Positions 37,740 through 49,968 of a stretch of DNA of 64,000 nt are shown piece by piece. The position numbers and the translations under genes are program-made. A model generated the notes under the pieces. That model was not told the origin of the DNA and did no database searches. It was given only the letters and a program-made list of their open reading frames with translations. This DNA comes from Metellina segmentata (lineage: Eukaryota > Arthropoda > Arachnida > Araneae > Tetragnathidae): the NCBI GenBank assembly GCA_947359465.1, contig OX375872.1, positions 80,025,641 to 80,089,640 of the forward strand, read 5' to 3'. Positions within the stretch are counted from its first letter, which is position 1, and each line of letters begins with the position of its first letter.

Positions 37740-39926
37740 TGAATAGAAATCTAGTTTTCAACTAGCTTCATAAGTTCGTCAAGAATCGTTTATCGAAGAA
37801 TGTCAATAAGTTGTTTGTCAAACGTGTCAAACAATATTCGTCGAATAAAAAACATTTTCGAAGAGATTGAATGATCTCTCATTTTTATACAAAAGAAAAA
37901 AAAACTAGATGTTATTTGTTTAGCTTGAATTAAAAAATTCAAATTAAGCACTTCAAAATACACTGTGAGTCAATAGTGTTACACTTTTAAAAATTAGGAT
38001 TTTACAGTCATACAGGAATGTTCCGTTGTTTCTCCTCTAAAATCTCAGTAACGGACATGCATGTCTTAAACACTATAACAGGTAAAAGTTCATTTTCAAA
38101 ACAAAATTTTGTTGGCATTTTTAATTATTTTGCATTTTATTTACTTAAAAATGATTTTCATAAAAAAGCATCATTAAAAAGCGCAGCGTTTTCACCAGCA
38201 CGATGTAGTATTACCATATACTTTTATTAAGTTAAAAAAAAAACATCGATGCGTTGATATCGTGTCAAAAGCCATTGACGTACAAAGATTTGGAATCTTC
38301 GACTGTATGAAATATTTATATGTACATTACTTTTTGTCCTTATTTATTTGTAAATTGTGTTCATGAAATAAAATGTCAGAAACGCATTTTTGTTATTTAT
38401 TCCGGATACGTAAAATGAACATTCATTCATTTTACGTTTGTTTTTCAACTAAATTCGTTGAAGCAAAGAAGACTGTTCCTATATCAAAACCATAACACCT
38501 GCTTATTTACAAAGTAAGAAATGAATTGTTATCTCCTTCAATGATGCGTTGAAATATATATTGATCACCCTAATTGCTAATTACGAGTTGATTTTAATGT
38601 AAAAATAAGAAACAAAGTATTAATTTTTTATTTACGTAATTATTGAAGTATTCGTCCTGCATTAAAATAATGTTTTAATTTATCTAAGTATTAAAGAGTG
38701 TAAAATTAAGAATCTTGTGTTAAGAGGACAAATACCATTGTGTGGAGACCAGCGCTATTATTAGTTGGTAAATTTTTCATTGTTTAAGTAAGCTTTGGAA
38801 AAGAGATATCAATTCATTATATATCATAATTAGATTTAAAAAATAAAAATAATAATTTATAATCTTAAATTTAGGCACACATTTTTTTCATAATGATCAG
38901 AAGAGTCCAATAAATTCTTTAAAAATAATGTCGCATTCTTAAATGAAACGCATGCCCATACATGTCCAAAAATAAGAATAATGCATACCGAGATGAAATC
39001 CCGTGAGAACTTGCATCGAAATACCTGAGGTGATAAATGAATATTCCACACGCTGTTGAAAAAATAACACCTACATGCCTTGTATTGCTACTGGATATGA
39101 AATGAAAATAAATGCTTCGGGATAAACACATTGCAGGTTTGAGTTTGAAAAAAAACCTTTTTTCTCCATGTTAAAAGCAACCAAATAGGGAAGGTTCTGA
39201 TATCCAACGTGCAGATATGCTTTACACAAGGCTGTATAAGACTTCCTGTGGCAAGGAGGGCGTGTCTTTGTTCTTCTGCGGTCTTTGATGGTGGTAGATA
39301 GGCTGCAATGCGACGTCCTAGAGCATCCCAAGCATGTTTATTGGATTAAGAACAAGTGACTACTTGATATTAATTCAGAATTATCCTTAATCTTTGAACA
39401 TGTGTGTAATATATTCTTTTTTAATCGTATTGCCTTACAGTAGGACTTCAATCGGTCTTCTTTTCTCCCAGGAATTTAAAACTTTATGCAGCTCTATCCT
39501 CTTTTACACATAAAACATTGTCATTCCTGTTTTCGCAAAATTCAAATGTGCTAATAATTTTTCCAATATTTTGATTTATGCAATAAAATATAACAAATCA
39601 AAGTATTTGCATATGTGTAAAAAACACACACACCCATATATCGTTATTTTATACATAATTTAAAATATAGATGTTTATTAAAATTGAATTTTTTAAAATC
39701 TGTTCAAAACATCTTAGATATAGACTAAAACAAGAAAACTTTTTTTGCACACTGTCAGATAGTGTTTCATACGTTCATTCAATTGCTTTAAATGCTCAAA
39801 AATTCGATAGATCGCCATAAGAATCACAATTTAGTTTTAGAAAAAGCTAATATTGATTAAAACAGTTTAAGATTGAAAAAAATACAAACGAATCAAATAA
39901 ATTATGAATTTCATAACTTCACACAG
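37740..39926. other. AT-rich intergenic sequence with no recognised feature
   Basis: Only short open frames and AT-rich patches. Several AATAAA hexamers lie near 38366 and beyond. Nothing is recognisable as a gene or a known element. Confidence 0.55.
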
Positions 39927-39962
39927 TTAAATTAAATTAAGGTAGACCTTAATTTAATTTAA
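39927..39962. repeat. Perfect 36-base AT-rich palindrome
   Basis: The arm TTAAATTAAATTAAGGT and its exact reverse complement are separated by AG. Confidence 0.93.
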
Positions 39963-40009
39963 TTAGTCGTAGAGTAATAATTGAGTAAATGAAATTTTTA
40001 CTCCATCTT

Positions 40010-40344
40010 TAACGATCTATGAGGTAGAAAAAAAGAACTCAATTAAAACTTTTTTTTTTCAGTCTGCTGACAAATCGTTCCTTGGAGAATCAAACGGAAG
40101 CGGAAAAAAATGAATTTAGAATCTGCGATCTTTTATGCTGTTGCCATTCTAATGAAAACAATACTAATTCAATTCAATTAAATTCATTTAAAAATGTTCT
40201 CGATTAAATTTTAAAATTCGGGCTTCGCACAAAAATTGCAAAAAATTCAAACTACCTGTGTGCCAAATCTCATTACTGTAAGTGCCATAGATTCGTCACA
40301 ACGGTCCACACACACACAAACACTTCCTTTTATAATAGTAGAGA
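40010..40344 (-). mobile_element. Hel-C Helitron 5' part, minus strand
   Basis: It starts on the minus strand with TCTCTACTATTATAAAAGGA and aligns with 12320-12672 (CATTTTTAAATGAATT, GGCACACAGGTAGTTTGAAT). Its 3' end is not present on this strand. Confidence 0.6.
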
Positions 40345-40499
40345 TAGATGAATCTTCCTGATTTTTGTATTTGGATGTCAGGATATTTAAAATGTGTGTG
40401 TTTTTACGTTCCACAGGGTACATTTTTACTCAAACCCACAATTTTTACTTAGAACCCGTGGTCTTTTTGACTAATGTGTTGCCATAATATTCATAATTT

Positions 40500-40745
40500 G
40501 GTTTGTGAAGGAAATCAAATTGGAATTTGGAGGGAATTCATTCCAATAGCTACGAATTTTCATTTGTTTTGGTGAAGCAAACCAAGACCACGAGCAACGA
40601 CATGATGGTTGTTATCCAATAGGCTACGAACTTCCATTTGGTTTGCGAATCGTAGCAATCACCGGGGGTTAGCGAGCAGTAGTGACACCTGACCCCATGA
40701 AAAGAACTTTCACAAGCAACGTCGTGCAAGCCACACAGTGGCTAG
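40500..40745 (+). mobile_element. Hel-C Helitron 3' part, plus strand
   Basis: It shares GTTATCCAATAGGCTACGAA, CAATCACCGGGGGTTAGCGA and GACACCTGACCCCATG with the reverse complement of 11729-11960. It ends CCACACAGTGGCTAG followed by T, with the terminal hairpin and CTAG of Helitrons. Hel-B begins eight bases downstream. Confidence 0.65.
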
Positions 40746-41289
40746 TACATAAATCTATATAAATAAGAATGGAGTGTTTGTTTGTATATTCAATATTTTC
40801 GACCCATTTCAAGTTTTCTATCCGTTTTGGACCCTTCTGATGCCGAATCCGCCTTTTTCTCGTTTGGTGTCTGTCTGTCTGTATGTTGTGCCCTATACAC
40901 GTCCACGCGGTTTGAGATATTTTCATGAAAATTTGCATACAGTGAGTACTTATCTTCATTTAGTGAGTGGCATTGGTTGCGAAAGTCTGTCTGTCCGTCT
41001 TTCTGTTCTATGCTCGATTTTGTGTTTGTGTGTTTGTGTAGACATCACATGAATTATTGTATTCCAGATATTTGATTGCATTGTATTTTATTTTATACAT
41101 TATCTATTAGTTTAGTGAATGCAATATTAAACATTTCTTTATTGTTATATTTAGTTGAGTTTCATGCTAAAACACCTGAGTAAGTATACTTAAATCAACC
41201 ATAATTTGGTAGTTTTGGAAAAATTGGAATGTCTATTGAATATTACGATTACTTCGATTGCTTTACCAGTACTGCTGAAAAAGTAATTA

Positions 41290-42837
41290 TCTCTCTATAT
41301 TAAAAAAAAGTTACCGCCGCCGCCGCCGCCGCCGCCGAAGAATTGAAATTTTTGTTGTTTAGCTCCATTCTTAGACGGTTTCCCGAGAAAGTACTGATCG
41401 GAAAAATATGAAATTAACATGCTTTGTTCTTCATCGTATTCCCTGGATAATTATTAAGATTTTTTTCCGATGCGGCTATTAGTTTAGGTTTTATTAAGTG
41501 TTAAAGTTGAAGAAGTGAAATTTCTTCCGCGAGTGAGCAAAACACATTCAAAATTTCAGTCTTTAGTCGTGAGTTTTTTTTTAAGAGTACCTCTCAACGT
41601 AAATTTTTGCAGCTCGTCGAGTTTTTTTTGAAATTTAAATGTGGTTCTTGATAATATTTTTTTGAAATTCGGGAAAAATCGGGACATTTTTGTTACTTTT
41701 TTTTAAAACTGCCGTATCTATATCTAATTACTATTAGTTTTTAATTTTTAAAATATCGCAGTATACCTCAGAATATACTCTTTCTTACGGTACTATTATT
41801 TTTGAAATCGGTTAATAATTAAATTGGATGCGATCAAAAGTTCGTGATACAAAATTCGGAATCTTCGGATATTTTCGCTACGTTTTGTTAAAACCATTAT
41901 GTCTACGGCAAAAACCATTATTTTTTAAATTTGAGAACATCACTGAATACACTACATTACACTCTTTCTTATGGTACAATTATTTTTCAAATTGGTTAAT
42001 AAACAAAATCGATGCAATTAAAAGTAGGTCATACAATTTTCGGAACTTTCAGATCGTAACTTCCGATACAAAACTAAAATGGTCATATCTATATAGTATT
42101 ACTGTTAGTTTTTAATTTTAAAAATATTGCAGTATACCTCACAATGTACTCTTTCTTACGGTACAATTATTTTTAAAATTGGTTCATAAATAAATTCGAT
42201 GCAATCAAAAGTTGGTGACACAAATTTCGTATTTTTCAGTTCGCATAGCTGGTTCGGCAAACAGCAGTGGGTTGCATTTTCTACTATCGGGTTTGCCAGA
42301 TATCAAATTTATCGTAGCAACAATTGCCATAAAAACGATTTCTTTTTATTTGGCGAGGAAAAAGGCTCGCTTTTTTCCCTCTGTTCTCAAGACAGTTTAC
42401 CGACAAAGTACAATGTATTGATATTAACACTGTTTACTTAAAATTGTACAGGGAACAAGATACAGAAGATTTTTTACTGATGCGGCTATTAGTTTAGGGT
42501 GCATTAAGTGTTAAAGCAAAAAAAAGTGAAATCAATTGCGAAAGAAGTATTGGTTTGAGAAAGCAAACCAAACGGGATTGCGTAGCAATCCCCGGGGTCG
42601 GCGAGCGTAAGCGAGCAGGGCGCGAAGCCCTCGCTGTGACGTCATGTACCGGAAAGTGAAATCAGCATAATACGAATTATTCAGATAGTTTCACTCTGTG
42701 AAAGGAATGTTGGTTTGGGAAGCAAACCAAATGACATCTGTGAAAGGAGTGTTGGTTTGCGAAGCAAACCAAATGGGATTGCGCAGCAATCCCCGGGGGT
42801 TGGCGAGCGTAAGCGAGCAGGGGGCGGAGCCCCCTAG
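41290..42837 (+). mobile_element. Non-autonomous Helitron, family Hel-A, copy 2
   Basis: TCTCTCTATATTAAAA opens and CCCCCTAG closes the element, inserted precisely between A (41289) and T (42838). Hel-B copy B keeps the empty site, ATTA|TTCTTC at 48876/48877. A (CCG)n run lies near its start. The 3' 300 bases hold hairpins with GAA, GCA and GGA loops. It carries no coding sequence. Confidence 0.92.
42752..42835 (+). repeat. Three consecutive short stem-loops at the 3' end of Hel-A copy 2
   Basis: 42752-42772: TTGGTTTGC, loop GAA, GCAAACCAA. 42775-42793: GGGATTGC, loop GCA, GCAATCCC. 42819-42835: AGGGGGC, loop GGA, GCCCCCT. All are perfect, all close with a GC(GNA)GC core, and the last overlaps the terminal CTAG. 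An upstream set at 42549-42566 and 42573-42591 is similar but less perfect. Confidence 0.92.
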
Positions 42838-43312
42838 TTCTTCAAAAAATTATAATTTTTTTTATGGAATTTCATCTCTGATACTTCATTTATTTCGAGT
42901 CTTATTTTTATTCTTTGCGCAATGAAAACGATTTCCGAATATTTGGGACAGACGATATTTTTCAATGAAACGAGAATGAACAAGATCGCGCGAGCAGTGA
43001 TATTTTTTCTGGTTCTTTCGCTCTGAATTAATTTCACATATCTAAATTTTATACACTTTTAGTTGTAAGTTGTGGCAACTGTGCGAGATCAAGAGATAAA
43101 ATTGAATCACAAATTAATATCTTTAGAACAATTTTTTGCGACATCTTTTATTTTGTTTTACTTCGCTGTTTCCTGTTTTAAATATTTATTATTTTAATAA
43201 ATGTGTTTTCCTTCTCATCACACGCAACAGCACCACAAAGTATTAGACTTAAAAATGTTAGATAAGTCAGTATAAATTTTCAGTAAATTTTAAGTGTAGT
43301 TATGCCATTATT

Positions 43313-43500
43313 GAAAGAATAATGCCGTTATTGAAAGAATAATGCCGTTATTGAAAGAATAATGCCGTTATTTAAAGAATAATGCCGTTATTTAAAGAAT
43401 AATGCCGTTATTTAAAGAATAATGCCGTTATTTAAAGAATAATGCCGTTATTTAAACAATAATGACGTTATTTAAAGAATAATATAGTTATTAAAAAATA
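43313..43500 (+). repeat. Minisatellite, 20-bp unit, about ten copies, inside Hel-B copy A
   Basis: The unit is ATGCCGTTATTTAAAGAATA, with TTGAAAG variants. The same locus in copy B has about six units. Confidence 0.95.
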
Positions 43501-44010
43501 ATAATGTTTAAAAATCCAAACTATAACTTTTTCCTACATTAAAATATTCGTTGTAGTAATGACAGGAGAAGATTGCAAAATTTTACAATGTCGCATACCG
43601 GAGGCAAGAGTGCCACAAGTAAAAAAATATTGTTTTGTTGACTATGAGTGCGAGAGCACTCGCCTTAAATCGTAATTTTAATTAATTGAGTTGCACATGA
43701 AAAGAACTTAAGAAAGGGAATTCCAAATCTTCCTATAAATCGTCTTTTATAGTAGTAACCTTAGTATCACCTTTCGTCTTTTTGTAGCTTTGTCATACAG
43801 CAATTGTGCGATGTATGTGAAATGTATTACATGAATGGATATGCATGTGTAGGATTTGTGTCCAAAGTAAGTTGTAGAAAATATAAAGATGGCGAAAGGT
43901 GTTAAAATAAATTTTTATTCTACAAAAAACGTAAGTCATTATATATTTTGATAACCTCTTCAATCTAGAGTAAACGAATTCAAACCGAGTAAGGTCGGGT
44001 ATTTTGCTAG

Positions 44011-47000
44011 TAATCAAAATAAAAATACTTGACTGCACCTTAAAAGGGGACAATGCTCAAGAATATGACTAAATGGCAGAAAACTTAGCGACATGGTTCA
44101 TCATGCTGACTTCCCGAAGGTCAAACATACTTCACATACATTTCGTGTTTGTTTTTGACGTTGATTACTGAAAAAACAAAGGGTATAGATCTATACCCTG
44201 GCTTTCCGAAAGAGTGTGTGTCAAATAAATCTTACGTATAAGCTATGTGTACGGTTTTTCTGACAATTACTCTTGATTCAAAATCTATTGGTAAAATTGA
44301 GCAGCGTAGTCGTATTCATCATTTCGCTAATGTGTTTTTTTAACAAACGTTTAATTTTGCTTTAATAGGAAAATATGGTTAGGAATGTTATATTAGAATA
44401 TAATATTTTTGGTAATGGCCGTACGCACAATTTAACCGTAACTAATTTTGTGCGAGCGTATTCAGCTGCTACCAGTTAAATACTTGTTTGATTTGAAAAC
44501 TCTACGATACAGACAGCTCTTTTTTATTTTTATTTTTATTTATTTTGTTTATTAGTTTGTGCAGACAGTAAAAGTGTATATTTTTATTTAAACTATTCTA
44601 TCATATTTTCAGCCGAATTAATGCTTATTACAAAAATTCCTTGCAAGGAAAAATGAAATTCCCACGATTTAAGCAAATAGACATTCCCTACACATTAACT
44701 GTAGAAAAATTTCGGGACCTGAGGTCCTAATTGTTCTGGATACCAACAGTATGCCTGTTCTATGTTTATAAAATGTATGGTCACGGGGGGAAAATGAGCC
44801 ACCCCACTTCATTCGAGCAATTTTAGCAGCATAGAGAATTCATTCTCATGCCGTTTGACTGATCTATAAATTCCAATTGATAAAATTTGCATAAGAGGCC
44901 GTCTTCATATTAAATTGAGGACCAATTTCATAATTTCCAATGGGAACACCCTATTTTGACACACAATTTCAAATCTATATCAAAATTTAACTTCAGATAC
45001 CAAAGTTCATGTCATTAGGTCTTACCGTTTCAAAGTTATGAGTACAGAAATATTTGAGCTCCAAATGTTAAACCCGCTTGTTAGACTTTAATAGATGTCT
45101 TCCGGTATAATATTTCTACAGCGCTGATATTTTGTACCATATGCTACTGTTAAACAACCCCAACAAAATCTACTTAATATTTTATTTTAAAAATGGTTTT
45201 TAGTTTGCAATAATGATTATTAAATTAATGTTTGAAAAATTATGAAAAACAACCTTATTATATTTTGAGGAGAATCGATTTAGAAGAGCTTCTAGTTTGG
45301 CAATGCAAAATTTCAGCTCATTCCGATGATTAGTTTTTGAGCTACATTAAATTTCCCCCCAACTATTGCGATTTTAGGGGACAACCAAAAGTTTAAAAGA
45401 CGTTTGACATACCTCGGATAGTAATTCTCGGATCGTTTGCACTTGCATAGAAAATGTAATAATGTAATTCTCAAATCGTTTGTACTTGCGTACTAAATAT
45501 AATAATTCTCGGATCGCTTAAAAATACGTTTGAAGTAGTGTTCAAATTTGAAATTCGAGTAGCTATAACTACAATTAATCTCGATCTATAAGTACCAACT
45601 TTCTATTTCGAGATGATCACTGAAATTTTCATTAATTTTATAATTGAATATCTCAGGATATAAAGGTAGTACAATAATGAAATTTCATTTTTAGACTAAT
45701 TTAACGACACAGAATAGGATTTTGGCACAAAACATGTTGTTTCCATTAGAAATTAATTTGTTTGTGCAAAATTTGATATAAAGACGTCCCCTTATGCAAT
45801 TTTTTTTAAATTTGAATTTGTAGATGTTATTCCCTATTGAATGATATCTTTGAATTTTCTCTAGTATGAATAGTACTCGAAATAAAGGAGGTGATTCGTT
45901 ATTTTTTCCCTTTGACTTTACATGGATGATTCTCTCACTTCTGGAAATCTGAAAATCAATTAACCCAAGCAAGATTACAAAATACCCTAAGCCAGATAAG
46001 TGCTATTAGATATATTGAATTGGATTTTGCAATTCCATGAAGACATGTTTCATTTTGATTTGACGAAATCACGCGATATCTTACCTATTCATATGCGCAT
46101 GGTCGAATTATTGGAACATTCAAGTCGATTCACCGAAGTTGACAGTCGGTTATCGGGTACGAAGTACATTTCATCACAGTTGAAGTTACCGATGCAAGTA
46201 ATCTTTGTATAGAATTGATCTAATCAAATGACGCATAGATTGTCGTATTGTACCAGTCTGGTCAATAATTCTCGAATGTGGTGCTGAGAATCATAGTGGT
46301 GTAAGTTACAAAAATTAAAAATCGACTCAACCCATGACTTCTCATCCGAATAATTCATTCTTTTTTCGCAACATTGTGTTTGAAGTCCTGTTATAAATAT
46401 TTCACCACAAATTTGTCTCTATTTTATGATGTTGACAATAGTGACAAATGGCTTAGAATTAAAATGGTATAAGTCATACTGTTTCTAAAGATTAGCTGTT
46501 GAAAGGAGAGCATGTTTATTGTGCCAAGTACGTGCATTCTTTGTTATTCTCATTATCACCTTCAAAATCCAATGTAAGATCTTACGTTTCATTCATGTTC
46601 TTATATTTTATGTTCATGTTCTTGCATTAATGGGTGGGATATTTATGCTTTTACATGGTTTTTTGGTTGAAATTTTATTCAAGCATATGAAACTGCATTT
46701 CACGTGAAACAGGTTACATTAGGTAGTTGTTTTGCATTCTTCTTGATTTTTATGCAATCTGCTTTTCAGGTTATTTTACAATTTTTAGACTTAAAGACAT
46801 TTACGTTTATTTTTGAGTTATTGTTTTAGATATTTTGAAATTTAAAAAAAGGGAAATTTTTATTCAAAATTGTTAAAAAGTAAGATAAAAATGAACTGTA
46901 ATTAATATATATACCTCAAATGCTTTACACTTAAAGGACACCTTAACTATGAACAGTACTAATACAGATACTGACAAATAAAACAAGTATATAATGTACA

Positions 47001-48322
47001 ATTCTAATAAATGGATGGATTTGGATAAACCATGACAGCTTATATCTTAATAACAAGTATAATTCGACTCGCCGAATTAATTTGGCCTCCTTTAATGATT
47101 TGATTTTTAATAACATAGTTTTTACCACCGATTTCAAGAAGCGTCATTCTTTGTTACATGAATCTAAATTGTCATCGGTTGATCATCCAAATGAAATCAC
47201 AAGAGCCATCTAGTGGCTAGACAGAGACAAAATACTCATTTCTCTGAGCCTCATTTCGATCTCTTTTTTAGAAAATGTCTCCATTGTTTGAATTTCATGA
47301 GAGTGAACAAGTAACATTGTTTATCTCGAATAACTTGATGGTGTCAGAAATGAATAGATATTTTTCGATGCTTAAAACTTTGATAAAGGATGTCATAAAA
47401 AAACTAACTCGACATGGGTCATTTCAAATGTCTTAACCCTCCTTATGGTTTACCTTTGCCTTGAAAATTGCCTTACAGTCTTTGGTATCAGCGTCTGATA
47501 CGAAACATTTTCTTATTTGGAACTTTACTCCCTACCGATGACTTGTGCCCGAAGACAACAAGGAACAATGATAAATTTCTGTTACAAAAAAATTATGCTA
47601 TGTGGATGAGTAGGGTATTGACCGGTTAGTCGATTTTTGAAAAAGCGTGAATCCTTATTTTAGTAGAAGGCTGCCGTACCTAAAAACATAAATGGAATCG
47701 TCGTGGCAGATTTTCCTTCCAAAAATGAGTTATGGCTGTGTTGTCGCTTTTGACAATTAACTACGAACCAGAATCCGCACTTAAGTCTCCAGTTCTGGAA
47801 GATATTTGTGTGAGTTACTGCCGGTCCCCTAATTTAAATAATAGACTCATTCAAACCACGTGACTTGGTTGCCAACTCCCTGGTGCCGGACTATATAGAG
47901 TGTAAATGAATCAAGATAAATTTTTGAGAAAAAGGTACACCTCAAAACTAAAACAAAATTAGCGTAATAAAACTGTCGACTGGTTTTCCATACAGTGGCT
48001 TCGTTACTAAGAGAAAAACTGCTCATGTTTGCATAAACTGATTATAAATGTAGTATATTCGACCCCCCCCCCCCATAAGACGGAGCGAAGCGCAACAGGA
48101 AGAGCGAAGTCACCAGCTGCTAAGCTCTCATCGCCGCGATCGTTTTGATGTCTCCTTTAGTTAGGCTTAAGAGCCTAAAGCTGTAAACTCAATCGTAAAA
48201 TATGTCTTTACATTGAAACTGAGTTATTCTTTAGTCTTCATCCATCAACACCCCTAGACTTACCCAACCAGAATATAAATGATGATCTCCATTACGTGAA
48301 CTTGATATCAGAAATAACATTA
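44011..48322. other. Intergenic sequence with no recognised gene
   Basis: This lies between the two Hel-B copies, 3' of both protease genes. It contains weak tandem similarity near 45410-45520 (AATTCTCGGATCGTTTGCAC repeats), a poly(C) run at 48062-48074 and one TTAACCCTCC near 47437. Open frames (70-93 codons) lack motifs. Confidence 0.55.
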
Positions 48323-48436
48323 TCTATATAAATAAGAATGGAGTGTTTGTTTGTACATTCAATATTTTCGACTCATTTCAAGTTTTCTATCCGTTTTGGA
48401 CCCTTCTGATGACGAATCCGCCTTTTTCTCGTTTGG

Positions 48437-48471
<35 letters not shown>

Positions 48472-49968
48472 ATGTTGTGCCCTATACACGTCCACGCGGT
48501 TTAAGATATTTTCATGAAAATTTGCATACAGTGAGTACTTATCTTCATTTAGTGAGTGGCATTGGTTGCGAAAGTCTGTCTGTCCGTCTTTCTGTTCTAT
48601 GCTCGATTTTGTGTTTGTGTGTTTGTGTAGACATCACATGAATTGTATTCCAGATATTTGATTGCTTTGTATTTTATTTTATACATTATCTATTAGTTTA
48701 GTGAATGCAATATTAAACATTTCTTTATTGTTATATTTAGTTGAGTTTCATGCTAAAACACCTGAGTAAGTATACTTAAATCAACCATAATTTGGTAGTT
48801 TTGGAAAAATTGGAATGTCTATTGAATATTACGATTACTTCGATTGCTTTACCAGTACTGCTGAAAAAATAAATTATTCTTCACAAAATTATTTTTTTTT
48901 ATGGAATTTCATCTCTGATACTTCATTTATTTCGAGTCTTATTTTTATTCTTTGCGCAATGAAAACGATTTCCGAATATTTGGGACAGACGATATTTTTC
49001 AATGAAATGAGAATGAACAAGATCGCGCGAGCAATTGATATTTTTTCTGGTTCTTTCGCTCTGAATTAATTTCACATTTCTAAATGTTGTATACTTTTAG
49101 TTGTAAGTTGTGGCAACTGTGCGAGATCAAGAGATAAAATTGAATCACAAATTAATATCTTTAGAACAATTTTTTGCGACATCTTTTATTTCTTTTACTT
49201 CGCTGTTTCCTGTTTTAAATATTTATTATTTTAATAAATGTGTTTTCCTTCTCATCACACGCAACAGCACCACAAAGTATTAGACATAAAAATGTTAGGT
49301 AAGTCAGTATAAATTTTCAGTAAATTTTAAGTGTAGTTATGCCATTATTGAAAGAATAATGCCGTTATTTAAAGAATAATGTCGTTATTTAAAGAATAAT
49401 GCCGTTATTGAAAGAATAATGCCGTTATTTAAAGTATAATGCCGTTATTGAAAGAATAATAATGTTTAAAAATCTAAACTAGAACTTTTTCCAACATTAA
49501 AAAATTCGTTGTAATAATGACAGGAGAAGATTGCAAATTTTCACAATGTCGCATACCGGAGGCAAGAGTGCCACAAGCAAAAAAATATTGTTTTGTTGAC
49601 TATGAGTGCGAGAGCACTCGCCGTAAATCGTAATTTTAATTAATTGAGTTAAACATGAAAAGAACTTAAGAAAGGGAATTCCAAATCTTCCTATAAATCG
49701 TCTTTTATAGTAGTAACCTTAGTATCACCTTTCGTCATTTTGTAGCTTTGTCATACAGCAATTGTGCGATGTATGTGAAATGTATTACATGAATGGATAT
49801 GCATGTGTAGGATTTGTGTCCAAAGTAAGTTGTAGAAAATATAAAGATGGCGAAAGATGTTAAAATAAATTTTTATTCTACAAAAAACGTAAGTCATTAT
49901 ATATTTTGATTATCTCTTCAATCTAGAGTAAACCAATTCAAACCGAGTAAGGTCGGGTATTTTGCTAG
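48323..49968 (+). mobile_element. Helitron family Hel-B, copy B (uninterrupted)
   Basis: It begins TCTATATAAATAAGAATGGA after A and ends GTATTTTGCTAG before T, 1646 bases. It preserves the Hel-A empty site at 48876/48877. A (GTCT)n run near 48438-48470 is longer than in copy A. Confidence 0.88.
49340..49459 (+). repeat. Minisatellite, 20-bp unit, about six copies, inside Hel-B copy B
   Basis: It has the same unit as 43313-43500 with a different order of TTGAAAG and TTTAAAG variants. Confidence 0.93.

Larger units (their letters stand above)
40754..44010 (+). mobile_element. Helitron family Hel-B, copy A (contains Hel-A copy 2)
   Basis: The 5' end is TCTATATAAATAAGAATGGA after A. The 3' end is CCGAGTAAGGTCGGGTATTT, TGCTAG, before T, which is the classic hairpin plus CTAG|T terminus. 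It aligns with copy B (48323-49968) over its whole length apart from the 1548-base Hel-A insertion. There is no Rep/helicase frame. The cysteine- and valine-rich open frames near the 5' end occur in both copies and come from a GTCT-rich repeat. Confidence 0.85.

Noticed and set aside
43313..43500. CRISPR-like direct repeats
   Set aside because: The units are contiguous with no unique spacers, the DNA is eukaryotic, and the array is an internal minisatellite of a Helitron.
48351..48641. A 96-codon frame nearly repeated at 40774-41052, as if a conserved protein
   Set aside because: Both lie in the same part of Hel-B copies; the Cys/Ser/Val/Leu-rich stretch is a GTCT repeat, and the frame carries no domain. 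Similarity reflects transposon copying.
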